NCBI RefSeq assembly: GCF_050030965.1 | Contig: NZ_CP188297.1 | Location: 682,001-746,000, forward strand | Reading direction: 5' to 3' | Source: Glutamicibacter sp002979865 | GTDB taxonomy: Bacteria > Actinomycetota > Actinomycetes > Actinomycetales > Micrococcaceae | DNA: 64,000 bases | In this document: piece after piece, positions 35,801 to 42,799 of the stretch | Numbering within the stretch: position 1 is the stretch's first letter | Layout of the letters: each line of letters starts with the position of its first letter | Translations under genes and position numbers: made by a program | Notes under the pieces: model-generated | What the model saw: only the letters and a program-made list of their open reading frames with translations | Told to the model about the DNA's origin: nothing | Database searches by the model: none

Positions 35801-38341
35801 AGCAGCGGTCTTCAAAGTCAGGTGGGCTAGATCCTGGAGTGCTTCGTCAGACAGTCGCACACTGATACCTGTAATGTCAACGTAGTCAAAAGGATTAACC
35901 TCGCCGTCTTTCGAATCAACGATCGACAGCTTGTCGACACCATAGGTTGAAGTGTTCTTCGCCCATAGGCTCAAGGCGCTCGTTGGGTTCTTGTTCGTCG
36001 GCGCCTCGGAAACAGGTTTCTGAACGATGACGCTCGGGTCCCAAGACTTCGAACTTTGCAGCTGAATCTTCTTGTCGACCCAGACTGACCCTTCGGTATC
36101 GTCACCGTTGTTGACACCCAAGACGTTGTCGGTCTTCAACTCATCGGATAGCTCCGTAATGACCTCGAAGTTGACTAATGCCTGCACATCCTTGTCGTGC
36201 GGGAACGAGCCTGAATCGCGAGTGTAGGTAATCTGAACTCCGGTAGCACCTTCGGGCAAGATGGTGTTTTCGATTGCCTTGCCGTCTTCGGAGATGACCA
36301 AGTCATGCCAATCACCGCTGGCATCCTTATATTTTACAACGACCTTAGTGGCCCCCTGGGTAGCCGGCACCGAGATGCTGTTGGCCTTGAGTGCGGGGGC
36401 CATTGATGAGAAGTCGTCGGTCTGCACGATCTCGCGGACGTCCATGTTGGTGTTGTTCTGATCAACCTTGGTGTTTAGCCAAACGGTAGTCTTGTCGCCC
36501 GGTATACCTTCGATGCGGTGAGGGGTAAATCCCTTGCCACCGATCAACGCGAATTTTGGCTCCTGGACCAGCAAGGTCGCATCGGCTTCGTCTTCGACGA
36601 CATCTTGGTTTCCAGAGGGAGTGCCCTGGCCCAGAACAACGTTCTTGTAGCCGTCGGGAGAAACTGCGGTTGCCAGAACACCGAATTCGAACTCGTATCC
36701 AGATCCAGGGGCGAAAGTGCCGTCGAAGGAGATTTCAAAGCCCTTGACGTCACTACCCGCAGGAAGATTGTCAGGCAAGGAGATCTTTCCGTCATTGTTC
36801 TCAAGTAGGTATTCTATGCCGTCAACCGTCAGCACACCCGCGGTGGCTCCGGCTGGCCAGGTGCCGCCGTTGAACTGGTCGAAATCAATACCTTCGCCGA
36901 ACGGTGAAGTACCCGTTGCGGGTTCCTTCAAAGTTAGATTAGTGAGATTTCGATTTGAGGTGTTGGTCAGTCCAAGCTTCACCGTAGAAGCATTGCGCCC
37001 TTCACCAATTTCTGCGGCATCACCAGCAACGACCAACTCCGGGGAGAAGGACTTCGTGGCATCTACCGTGTAGTTTGCCGACTCAATCACGAAGCTATCT
37101 TCAGCAGTGAAAGGGTCATTCTGTTCGCCGTTAGGGAGTACAGCGATGATGTTGGTTTCATTCGCGACCACAGCGGCTTCGGCACCATCGCGTAGGACGG
37201 TGTTCAGTGGAATCGATCCAGTTGTACCGTTGGCGATGATTCCGCCTTCGGTGTCGGTTGATTTCGTTGAGGTGAAGACGAATTTAAACCCGGTAATGGT
37301 TTTTAGATCAAAGCTCTCCGGGAATACAGGCGGTGCGTTAGGGTTGGCGGTTTCTAGAACCTGAGGTTCTGGCGCGTCACCCACGAAGTAGGAAACGACG
37401 AGTTCATCGGCACCCTCGGGGTAGACAATGTCACCGAATCCGGTGAATTCAACTGAAGCGAATGGAGCGGAATTGCCTGATGGCTCCTCGATGATCAGCG
37501 AAGTTGCGCCCACCTTTGAGGTGTTCTTGATTCCTCCGAGCGTCGCGCTGATGTTCTTATCAGCTCCTTGCTCCAGCACATCTTCGGACCACTGCTTAGT
37601 AATTTCGGCGTTGGGAGCCAGATCAATGTTCGGAACAACAGCTTCGGCTGGGTCCTTGATGGATCCAAGGTCAGAAGTGAGTTCTGCTTCGTTAATCAGC
37701 TGCTGGCCGTTGAATTTTGGGTCCGCGTTATCGGGGAACTTTGCCACGATGGTTATCGTGTAGTCGGTGCCATCGTTGATACCGATTTTCCCGGGGCGGT
37801 CCTCAGAGGTTTCATTGAAAGTCAGCTTTACCGAAGTGCCATCTTCCGAGGGTTCTTCGGTAATATCCTTCGCGAACCCGTTGTAATTAATGCTTTCCAG
37901 CACCAATGGTTCAGGAAGGGCATCAATCAGAAACGCATCGCTACACGGTTCAGTGTTTGAGGAGCAGCCCAGCTTGATCTCGTAGTTGACGAAATCGCCC
38001 GGACGAATCACTTCATTACTGGTCAGATTCTTTTCCAAGAACATGCCAGCACCGGCGGCGGCACGAGTACCAACTTGCGGTGCTATTGTGCCCTGAATAT
38101 TATTGACTGCTGTGGACTCTTTGTCCGCTCTTGAATCACTTGCTTCTTGACCTTCCGGTCCGCCTTCTTGCGAGTCGGCGCTTGCGACAGCTGTATCTGC
38201 TACAGACGAATCGGAGGAAGGCGCGGCCACTGCTGGCGCTACACCTGCCATTCCAATTCCGACGGTTATCGCAAGGAACGAGGCAAGCATAGATTTCCAG
38301 CGTTTTGATACGCCAGATTCGTGCTCTATTCGCATTTTCAT
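29816..38341 (-). CDS. Giant LAxTG-anchored surface adhesin with SdrD-type B repeats
   Basis: A 2841-residue exported protein. Residues 1-40 are a signal peptide ending APAVAA. Residues about 90-1540 are a series of beta-rich modules with recurring TKSFSPE, KSWDPSVI and TKTFNPEGP motifs and a DUF11-like piece (GRELNYTFTATNNG). From about 1546 come six nearly identical 130-residue SdrD-type B repeats, each starting VSVGDYVWIDENRDG with Ca-binding-like acidic loops. A seventh divergent repeat (about 2335), a Pro/Thr/Glu linker, an eighth repeat (about 2570) and a DPTEPSPT linker follow. The C-terminus has LASTG at 2808, a hydrophobic helix and RRTRGRHS, a class E sortase signal. It likely reaches out through the wall to bind a surface or host ligand. 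No sortase gene is nearby. Confidence 0.93.
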   Translation of the reverse strand: MKMRIEHESGVSKRWKSMLASFLAITVGIGMAGVAPAVAAPSSDSSVADTAVASADSQEGGPEGQEASDSRADKESTAVNNIQGTIAPQVGTRAAAGAGMFLEKNLTSNEVIRPGDFVNYEIKLGCSSNTEPCSDAFLIDALPEPLVLESINYNGFAKDITEEPSEDGTSVKLTFNETSEDRPGKIGINDGTDYTITIVAKFPDNADPKFNGQQLINEAELTSDLGSIKDPAEAVVPNIDLAPNAEITKQWSEDVLEQGADKNISATLGGIKNTSKVGATSLIIEEPSGNSAPFASVEFTGFGDIVYPEGADELVVSYFVGDAPEPQVLETANPNAPPVFPESFDLKTITGFKFVFTSTKSTDTEGGIIANGTTGSIPLNTVLRDGAEAAVVANETNIIAVLPNGEQNDPFTAEDSFVIESANYTVDATKSFSPELVVAGDAAEIGEGRNASTVKLGLTNTSNRNLTNLTLKEPATGTSPFGEGIDFDQFNGGTWPAGATAGVLTVDGIEYLLENNDGKISLPDNLPAGSDVKGFEISFDGTFAPGSGYEFEFGVLATAVSPDGYKNVVLGQGTPSGNQDVVEDEADATLLVQEPKFALIGGKGFTPHRIEGIPGDKTTVWLNTKVDQNNTNMDVREIVQTDDFSSMAPALKANSISVPATQGATKVVVKYKDASGDWHDLVISEDGKAIENTILPEGATGVQITYTRDSGSFPHDKDVQALVNFEVITELSDELKTDNVLGVNNGDDTEGSVWVDKKIQLQSSKSWDPSVIVQKPVSEAPTNKNPTSALSLWAKNTSTYGVDKLSIVDSKDGEVNPFDYVDITGISVRLSDEALQDLAHLTLKTAAGDLNFTGADALTPTLSDGRSWEEVTAFEFSLAKDGEKLVPRDAEFWVSVGTKLRDDLRGSDPAQPIDAALAELDRIDGKRGYVLPNTAVATVQRGDESAVKEPQAPLEIITENSVDLNATLTKTFNPEGPIDFFTSNGNPAPVNVTLNVNSGTHKADYVQIVDQDPTFWNTFDFAGWDPVPNSRVYDVTIEYFTGAEYVSKDGTLVAEGGDWTTTAPANDQVQGVRVTAEGRNFEELVSNDTTIKFNVLPRYTLRSGELIALEDGQSNPGETQALATENTASAEVSRLGKDRDTDDATDDLVFNPGKTHSEVSKISDARNGQIAPGRELNYTFTATNNGTDAILNPVITDILPSDAQGPKLILDPEWQSLTTYSFDKKFNQAPEGSAVDTSKVVAVEEGNSLKFSFPEGTKLYPGESITVKLPTTVRGGLNAKEKLENKVTFSGDNSEESSDDNLVSIIEGQAYSSRKLVREVLTGGQTEKTGVYNVNSKVENADTCYEFEGGFYRYPCIVETKPGGIAEWNLSVTNTGNVNAQHMEILDIFPYIGDTGVTGSQASTPRGSQWIPTLLDIKLPEVPAGTDMVLSYLTGDPALCKPTGANMQDPWAGCDGNWTTERPANPKEIKGIKLVLDSSEGFAPGERVSLTFTTVSETEMPEGASDFAPAWNSFGYAAQAQVNGQTDYRSQEPIKTGITFKPEEKEKVSVGDYVWIDENRDGLQDEDEKGIKDVVLTLAGPDGKEVTDVFGNPVLPTMTDENGLYIFENLPVLEDGQSYKVSIDREASKEPLAPYIPTIETDDSRENDSSTWEATSTGLTEDGQHDPTLDFGFVTPKVSVGDYVWIDENRDGIQDEDEKGIKDVVLKLAGPDGEPVVDINGNPVEATITDENGFYEFKDLPVLEDGQSYKVTIDREASKEPLAPYIPTIETDDSRENDSSTWEAISQGLTEDGQHDPTLDFGFVTPKVSVGDYVWIDENRDGIQDEDEKGIKDVVLTITGPDGKPVVDVNGKPVGPTTTDENGYYVFDNLPVLEDGQSYTVSIDREASKEPLAPYIPTIETDDSRENDSSTWEAISEGLTENDDHDPTLDFGFVTIPKVSVGDYVWIDENRDGIQDEDEKGIKDVVLKLVGPDGEPVVDVNGNPVEPTTTDENGFYEFKDLPVLEEGQSYKVIIDQDASKEPLAPYVPTKENGADRDKDSSTWEAESGDLTEDGQRDPTLDFGFIAPKVSVGDYVWVDENRDGIQDEDEKGIKDVVLKLVGPDGEPVVDVNGNPVEPTTTDENGFYEFKDLPVLEEGQSYTVSIDREASKEPLAPYVPTIETDGSRENDSSTWEAISEGLTEDGEHDPTLDFGFVIAPEEPRVSVGDYVWVDENNDGLQDEDEKGIKDVVLALVGPDGKPVVDVNGNPVEPTTTDENGFYEFKDLPVLEEGKSYTVSIDREASKEALAPYVPTVETEDSRENDSSTWEAKSEGLTEDGQHDPTLDFGFVLKPEPVKTYAVGDYVWVDKNNDGLQGDSEVLDGVKVILLDGNGEEVSSTTTDKNGRYIFDELLAGDYQVKFELTAEQAEKYEFTSQDAGEDDANDSDADPKSGLTIKFTLDDENSSLTKDYADQEFKATEGIDPTWDAGVVLKPEPEPTEPTVEPTEPTEPTTPTEPTTPTEPTTPTEPTEPTTPTEPTVEPTEPTTPTEPTEPTTPTEPTTPTEPTEPTTPTEPTEPTTPTEPIVEPTEPTEEPSVSLGDYVWVDKNRDGIQDKDEDPIEGVVLKLIGPDGKEVVDVNGNPVGPVTTDENGYYNFKDLPLLKDGESYTVVIDREESADALDGYLPTKENGTDRDKDSSTWEAKSEGLTEDGDHDGTLDFGFYLDEDPEPTPTDPTEPTPTDPTEPSPTDPTEPSPTDPTEPSPTDPTEPSPTDPTEEPAEDSTESPEKSKDPSQDPTSAEKSDQPSGSDSVDGSEEPQQTQKPKDDGLASTGFTALWLLALGLVLTAAGLVLARRTRGRHS
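30079..30222. repeat. 24-bp tandem repeat, six copies, in the adhesin gene
   Basis: Units of 24 bp begin with TTGGATCCGTCGG at 30079, 30103, 30127, 30151, 30175 and 30199. The first four are identical; the last two carry GAGTC for GGCTC. They encode the 8-residue unit DPTEPSPT in the wall-spanning linker. The unit is a multiple of three, so copy-number change keeps frame. Confidence 0.92.
30648..30897. repeat. 9/18-bp tandem repeat array in the adhesin gene
   Basis: About 250 bp made of GGTTCCGTC and GGAGTCGTA blocks in varied order, encoding EPT, TPT and VEPT runs between B repeats 7 and 8. The order is irregular, as expected after repeated slippage or unequal exchange. Unit lengths keep frame. 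Confidence 0.9.
31335..33705. repeat. Six tandem SdrD-type repeats of about 390 bp
   Basis: Copies start (minus strand) near 33705, 33315, 32925, 32535, 32140 and 31738. Long stretches are identical at base level between copies, especially the start encoding VSVGDYVW and the end encoding DPTLDFGF. The middle parts differ in small blocks shared among non-adjacent copies, which suggests gene conversion between repeats. Confidence 0.88.
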
Positions 38342-39234
38342 ATTCCCAATTACCGTTGTTTAGCAGGGTGGTAAACACCCGTCTGGTTCCCTAAACGCAG
38401 ACTTCCCCCACTGTGGACATCGCGAGTCTAGCAAGGTGATAAATGGGACTATCAGGTTGGAAATAGCTGAGGTCAGGGAAGGATTACTATGCGAATTTGC
38501 GCGTTATGCATACGAGCTAGATTTCCAGAAGCTCGCAACCACGGATTTTATGATCGAAGATCGCTATTCTCTCTCAGATACATTCATGCTGAGCCAAGTA
38601 CGCGTTTCGATTTGAAAATTTTCATACCTTACTAAATTTGGCGTTGGAAAATGATTTTGACATGGCTATATTTAGAACAGCTCTCTCGGTGAGTAGCAAT
38701 TGAAGTCATTCGCGCCAGAGGATTTCACTTTTCGTGACACTGGAGCACGAAGGGAAGGTGAAATAATCACGCGTCAGAAGTGATGTGATTCTTCCCAATT
38801 TGGAGCTCGTGAATTATCTACCATCTTCACAGAACTGCAAGTACTTCAAGGGTGTCCAACTGAAAATAACCTTTCGTCGGCTCACGGGTTAAATTCACCC
38901 CAAAATTCACCCTTTCTAACCCATGAGCGCTAAATCTCTAACTCACGAGTGCTAGGTCGATCATTTCCGCTGACACAGTTATTGCTGACTCAGTTATTTA
39001 GTAAATCCCTCGTGGCCAAGTACGCGTACAAAGGCTGTTCGCCGGCATCCGGCGGGTTTCTTAATTTCCGGCACCTCTAAAAGCGCCTTACTGCTGACGA
39101 CTGTATCGGCCACTCGATCGTCGAATGCAATGGGCTGATTCTAAGTGAACCCCTCGATGCAACGGTTGCTTTTTTCATAGACCCGGGGGCTACCTAAATA
39201 AGAAGACAAACAAGGTAAATACATTCGGCGACAT
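38342..39234. other. Gene-free, AT-rich region with short repeats upstream of the adhesin gene
   Basis: About 0.9 kb with no credible gene; it must hold the adhesin promoter near its 38342 end. Repeats seen: GCCAAGTACGCGT at 38593 and 39015; a tandem pair GCTGAC(A/T)CAGTTATT at 38969-38998; and TAACCCATGAGCGCTA (38917) with TAACTCACGAGTGCTA (38939), whose inverted relative TAACCCGTGAGCC is at 38879-38891. A hairpin CGCCGG-CAT-CCGGCG followed by GGTTTCTTAATTT at 39040 looks like an orphan plus-strand terminator. The region looks like decayed accessory DNA. Confidence 0.55.
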
Positions 39235-39380
39235 GTCTTGTAACCAATAGGTTGCAAGACGTCTCTTCGAACACCGCTCCCCCGCATCAAAAGCACTGAA
39301 AATTCAACGCTTCGAAAGTCTCGCAACCATGGGCTTCAAGTAGCAACATCTAGTCGTGCGTACAAGCCCGTTGCGAGACC
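39235..39380. repeat. Four GTCTYGYAAC motifs in alternating orientation; possible relic recombination site
   Basis: GTCTTGTAACC (39235) faces GGTTGCAAGAC (39250-39260) across 4 nt. Then GTCTCGCAACC (39318) faces GTTGCGAGACC (ending 39380), with inner arms GGGCTT (39331) and AAGCCC (39364). The arrangement resembles sub-sites bound by serine recombinases and lies just beyond a small helix-turn-helix remnant. The function is inferred, not shown. Confidence 0.5.
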
Positions 39381-39438
39381 TTGCTGACATGGAATTTCGG
39401 TCGATGTGAATACTTGCATGCATTTGTGAATTGAAAAG

Positions 39439-39588
39439 TTACTCTGTGCCCGTGTTTATCCCTGGATCACCGAGATGACGGTAGAACGTGGCACGGCTCC
39501 ACCCGACCAGGCGTGCTGCGTCTTCGGCGGTGCGTCCCTTGCGCCAGCCTGCACTCCGACCTTGATCGAAGCCAACAGCTCCGTTCAA
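39439..39588 (-). pseudogene. Helix-turn-helix C-terminal remnant (recombinase- or Fis-like)
   Basis: A 49-codon fragment on the minus strand ends at TAA 39439 and contains GWRKGRTAEDAARLVGWSRATFYRHLG in two helices, a clear helix-turn-helix with the SRATFYRHL recognition helix. This type closes serine recombinases/resolvases and Fis-like regulators. Only the end of the gene is left; an in-frame stop at 39589-39591 and the LysR remnant lie directly upstream. Too short to be an active enzyme. Confidence 0.5.
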
Positions 39589-40095
39589 TTACGCATGCTT
39601 CGTGAGGGCAGGCAAAACTTGGCGATGCTCCATCAGCAACCCCCTGACGAATACGCCTCGTGGAAGCTACGCCAGGAAGCCTTTGGCCTGGCCATACGAC
39701 CTGGTTCGGCGCTCATGCATGAGGCCGAGCTGACTGTGCCCTCCTTGGACGGCGTTCGTGTGCTTATCCACTCGCGGGATCAGGTGCCGACGCCGCAACA
39801 GGAGGGGATTCTCGGCAGTGCCTTGGAGGCGGGCGTGCAGCCAAAGTGGCAGTTTGCGCAGTTCGTTGAACACGCCAGGGCAAGTGCGGAGGTTGCAGAT
39901 GCCGATGTGGCGCTGGTCAGCCAGATGACAGCCCAACGCCAGTTGCCTGGTTGGCGTTGGCGGCCAATACTTGGCCTCCCGCTCGAGATTACGATGTGGC
40001 TGGTGTCTCAACGGCAAACACGAGCAGCCGTCCAGGCCGCAGCTCAAGCCGTCGTAAGCTATGCCGCAGCCAATCCGCCAGGAGGTGAACTTTAG
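39583..40095 (+). pseudogene. LysR-type regulator, C-terminal effector-domain remnant
   Basis: From about 39583 the plus-strand frame reads as a LysR substrate-binding domain: REGRQNLAMLHQQPPDEYA, FGLAIRPGSALM, GVRVLIHSRDQVPTPQQEGIL, VQPKWQFAQFVEHARASAEVADADVALVS and WLVSQRQTRAAVQAAAQAV in short blocks. The N-terminal winged helix is missing. The frame upstream to 39475 is antisense to the HTH fragment. It cannot bind DNA as it stands and is probably non-functional. Confidence 0.65.
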
Positions 40096-40281
40096 TGGTT
40101 CATATCCGCCTCGTTGCTGGAAAGCCGCCAATCGAAGTTACGACTTAACCGTCAAACGAAGCTAACAATCACACCTGCGTAAGTCGGCCAAAAAGAATTC
40201 CCGGAAATACTGGTTTCCGGGCCATCTCCTTATACTGTGATTTTTCCCCAATCCACTCAAGATCGTGGCAGACTGGCGAAC

Positions 40282-40560
40282 ATGGGAATTGTGATCATGG
40301 AGGGCCGGTTGCTGTGCGCGGACGCGGCTGAGGCTGAATTGGTGGAGAAATTGCTGCCGGAGCATATACGCCTCACCAAGGCGGAAGACGGCTGCATTTC
40401 TTTCTCTGTCACGCAAACCGGCGATCCCTGGGTCTGGCTGGTGCACGAGGAATTCGAAGACAGTGCCGCTTTCGAGGCCCACCAGCAGCGGGCCGCGAAG
40501 AGCGAATGGGGCCAGACGACCTCCGGATTGCAACGAATCTACAAGATCAAGGGCTTATAG
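40282..40560 (+). CDS. ABM-domain protein (putative quinol monooxygenase family)
   Basis: A 92-residue protein of the antibiotic-biosynthesis monooxygenase (ABM/YgiN) fold, a ferredoxin-like dimer. The pattern LLPEHIRLTKAEDGCISFSV, then WVWLVHEEFEDSAAFEAHQQ, is typical. Members oxidise quinols or small aromatics without cofactor, or degrade haem; several have no known substrate. I choose ATG 40282 over the upstream frame start at 40237, which would add a non-homologous stretch. The 3' end overlaps the convergent acetyltransferase gene by 14 nt. Confidence 0.8.
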   Translation: MGIVIMEGRLLCADAAEAELVEKLLPEHIRLTKAEDGCISFSVTQTGDPWVWLVHEEFEDSAAFEAHQQRAAKSEWGQTTSGLQRIYKIKGL

Positions 40561-41047
40561 CCAGGTGCATTTTGAAGCCCACATGCGACGCGGTAAATCC
40601 TAGCCCCTCGTAAAAGCGGTGCGCGTCCTGGCGTTGCGCGTCGCTTGTCAGCTGGACCAGCGGAATTCTCTTGCTTTCGGCTTCGGAAATGGCCCAGCGG
40701 ATCATTTCCGTTCCCAGGCCACCGCCGCGCAATGCGCTGGCCACGCGCACTGCCTCGATCTGCATCCGCTTCGCTCCCCTGCGCGCAAGACCCGGCAACA
40801 TGGTCAGCTGCATCGTGCCGGCAATGGCTCCGTCATTGCCCTCCACCACGATCAGCGTATGCGCTGGGTCTGCGTGAATCTCGTTGAAAGCCTCCAGATA
40901 CTGTTCCCCGGCGTCCCCAGCGTCCGCATGCTCTGCACGACGGATCTCATCATCTGCCATCAAGGCAATGATCTGTTCAAGATCCGTAGCCCGTGCTTCG
41001 CGCAGGAGGTAGTTCTGGCCGCGTGCCGACAAGCTGCAGGCGCTCAT
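40547..41047 (-). CDS. GNAT-family N-acetyltransferase
   Basis: A 166-residue GNAT enzyme that transfers acetyl from acetyl-CoA to an amine. The acetyl-CoA loop motif is RVASALRGGGLGTEMI, followed by IPLVQLTSDAQRQDAHRFYEGLGF, the usual end of the fold. The substrate is unknown. GAGGAG just before ATG 41047 decides the start; the open frame runs to 41146 across the upstream small gene. It lies 16 bp after the small membrane-protein gene, so the two are likely co-transcribed. Confidence 0.88.
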   Translation of the reverse strand: MSACSLSARGQNYLLREARATDLEQIIALMADDEIRRAEHADAGDAGEQYLEAFNEIHADPAHTLIVVEGNDGAIAGTMQLTMLPGLARRGAKRMQIEAVRVASALRGGGLGTEMIRWAISEAESKRIPLVQLTSDAQRQDAHRFYEGLGFTASHVGFKMHLAISP

Positions 41048-41063
41048 GGGCTCCTCACGCACC

Positions 41064-41243
41064 TCAGGCACGGGCCCTGGGCGTACGCGCAGCACCCACC
41101 GAGATGGCCATGACGAAGATTCCGGCCGCTTGCAGTGCCCAGCCAAGAATTCCGGCCTGCATCAGCGTGATCATCAAGACGCCAAAAATAATGGGCACAA
41201 GTGCTAATGCGCACACATAGATTCCACGTTTATCAAGTCCCAT
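41064..41243 (-). CDS. Small membrane protein (about 60 aa)
   Basis: A tiny protein with two hydrophobic stretches, VCALALVPIIFGVLMITLM and ILGWALQAAGIFVMAISVG, and charged ends (MGLDKRG, ARTPRARA). It probably forms a helical hairpin in the membrane. ATG 41243 or GTG 41249 could start it. It shares a transcript with the acetyltransferase downstream. No function is recognised. Confidence 0.65.
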   Translation of the reverse strand: MGLDKRGIYVCALALVPIIFGVLMITLMQAGILGWALQAAGIFVMAISVGAARTPRARA

Positions 41244-41274
41244 GGCCACAGCCTATGCCCCAGTGTGCCAGCGC

Positions 41275-42645
41275 TCAAGGCTTTCCGGTGATTCTATCGG
41301 CCAGCACGGCCAGCGGCGAGGAGCTCCCCCGCCCCTTCAGTTCGCTTCGATCTGCGGCACCATAGGCTGCATAGAGCCCCTTGGTTGCCAGCCAGCGCAG
41401 TGGTTCCGGCTCCCATTTGCGCACCTGGTGATTGACCCACGGCAGATTGGCCAATTCAGTGCTTTCCCCGAGGATCAAGTCGCGCAAGGTTCGTCCGGCC
41501 AGGTTCGCTGCGCCGACCCCGGTGCCGACATAGCCGCCGGCCCAGCCCAGTCCGGCCGCCGGGTCCAGCCCGACGGTAGCGGCCCAGTCCCGCGGCACGC
41601 CCAGTACCCCGGACCAGGCATGATCGATTCTCGAATTCCGGGTCTGCGGGAACATGCGGTGCAGGATTTCCTGCAGTCCCTCCACGGTGCTTTGCGGCGT
41701 CTGGCCATCGGCATCCGTGCGCGAACCATATTTATACGGCACTCCCCGGCCTCCAATGGCAATGCGGTTATCCGCGGTGCGCTGGGCATACATGTAGACG
41801 TGGGCGTAGTCCCCCAGCACCTCGCCGTTGTTCCATGCCAGTTCGTCCCAGATGGATGGAGCTAGCGGTTCGGTGGCAATCAAGGACGAATTCATCGGGA
41901 GCCACAAGCGCTTGTGTCCTGCTAGCCCGGCAGTAAACCCTTCGGTGGCACGGATGATGTACTCGGCGTCCAATGACCCACCGTCGAATTCGATGCGGCG
42001 TGCGCGCAGTGTGGTGGCGCGGGTGTTTTCATAGATCCGTACGCCGAGCCGCTCCACGGCTTCGGCGAGTCCGCGTACCAATTTTGCAGGATGGATTCTG
42101 GCCGCGTGCGGATGCCACAGCCCGGCCCGGGCATTGGCGACGTTGATCTTGCCTTGCGCTGCCTCGGCTTCCAGCAATTCGGTGTGCGTGTGTTCCCATT
42201 GCGCGTCGGCCATGGCATCGGCGCGCAAGCGCTTTTCCTGGGCCGGGGTGTAGGCAACTTCGAGTTCGCCGCCCTGCAGGATATCTGCATCGATCCCCTC
42301 GGCAGCGCACACCTCGATGACCTCGGCGACGGTCCGGTTCATGGCCAGCTGGAAGTCATTGACTGATTGCCTGCCGTGGGATTTCAGGTAGCGTTCGCGC
42401 CCAGCGGTGATGGTATTGGTCAGCCATCCCCCGTTGCGCCCCGAGGCGCCGTAGCCCACGTGCCGGGCTTCGAGGATCGTGATGCGAAGATCCGGGTTGG
42501 CCTTGGCCAGGTAATAGGCGGTCCACAGTCCGGTGAACCCGGCACCGATGATGGCGACATCTGCGGTGCCCTGACCGTGTAATTGCTGGCGTGGCTCTGG
42601 CAGGCCGATGTCTTCCCACCAGTGCGAGACGCGTCCATTGAGCAT
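41275..42645 (-). CDS. FAD-dependent amine/amino-acid oxidoreductase (DAO family)
   Basis: A 456-residue flavoprotein of the DadA/PuuB type. The FAD-binding motif VAIIGAGFTGLWTAYYL lies near residue 30, followed by the ASGRNGGWL active-site loop typical of gamma-glutamylputrescine oxidase-like enzymes. The C-terminus has WAGGYVGTGVGAANLAGRTLRDL, the second FAD contact. Such enzymes oxidise secondary or primary amines or amino acids with O2 or a membrane acceptor; the substrate here is open. ATG 42645 is preferred because GGGGCGGAA lies upstream at fair spacing; the frame opens at 42684. It is separated from ispE by 115 bp with a hairpin. Confidence 0.87.
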   Translation of the reverse strand: MLNGRVSHWWEDIGLPEPRQQLHGQGTADVAIIGAGFTGLWTAYYLAKANPDLRITILEARHVGYGASGRNGGWLTNTITAGRERYLKSHGRQSVNDFQLAMNRTVAEVIEVCAAEGIDADILQGGELEVAYTPAQEKRLRADAMADAQWEHTHTELLEAEAAQGKINVANARAGLWHPHAARIHPAKLVRGLAEAVERLGVRIYENTRATTLRARRIEFDGGSLDAEYIIRATEGFTAGLAGHKRLWLPMNSSLIATEPLAPSIWDELAWNNGEVLGDYAHVYMYAQRTADNRIAIGGRGVPYKYGSRTDADGQTPQSTVEGLQEILHRMFPQTRNSRIDHAWSGVLGVPRDWAATVGLDPAAGLGWAGGYVGTGVGAANLAGRTLRDLILGESTELANLPWVNHQVRKWEPEPLRWLATKGLYAAYGAADRSELKGRGSSSPLAVLADRITGKP

Positions 42646-42753
42646 GTTGTATTCCGCCCCAGATCCAAAATGAATGGCTCTCAATAATTGCCTTGGGACT
42701 CAGCCTAGGGCCGGGCCCAGGGCGCAACAAGAGGGGTGGCGGAAAATGATGCA

Positions 42754-42792
42754 GGAAATCCCTGCCCGGCCCAAGGCCAGACAGGGACTTCC
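42754..42792 (-). terminator. Terminator hairpin after ispE
   Basis: GGAA-A-TCCCTG (42754-42764) pairs with CAGGGA-C-TTCC (42782-42792) with one mismatch and a 17-nt GC-rich loop. It begins 8 bp past the ispE stop on the minus strand. Confidence 0.6.
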
Positions 42793-42799
42793 GGAAAAA

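Noticed and set aside
39667..40131. Minus-strand frame of 154 codons opposite the LysR remnant
   Set aside because: Its translation has no family pattern, whereas the plus strand shows clear LysR effector-domain motifs.
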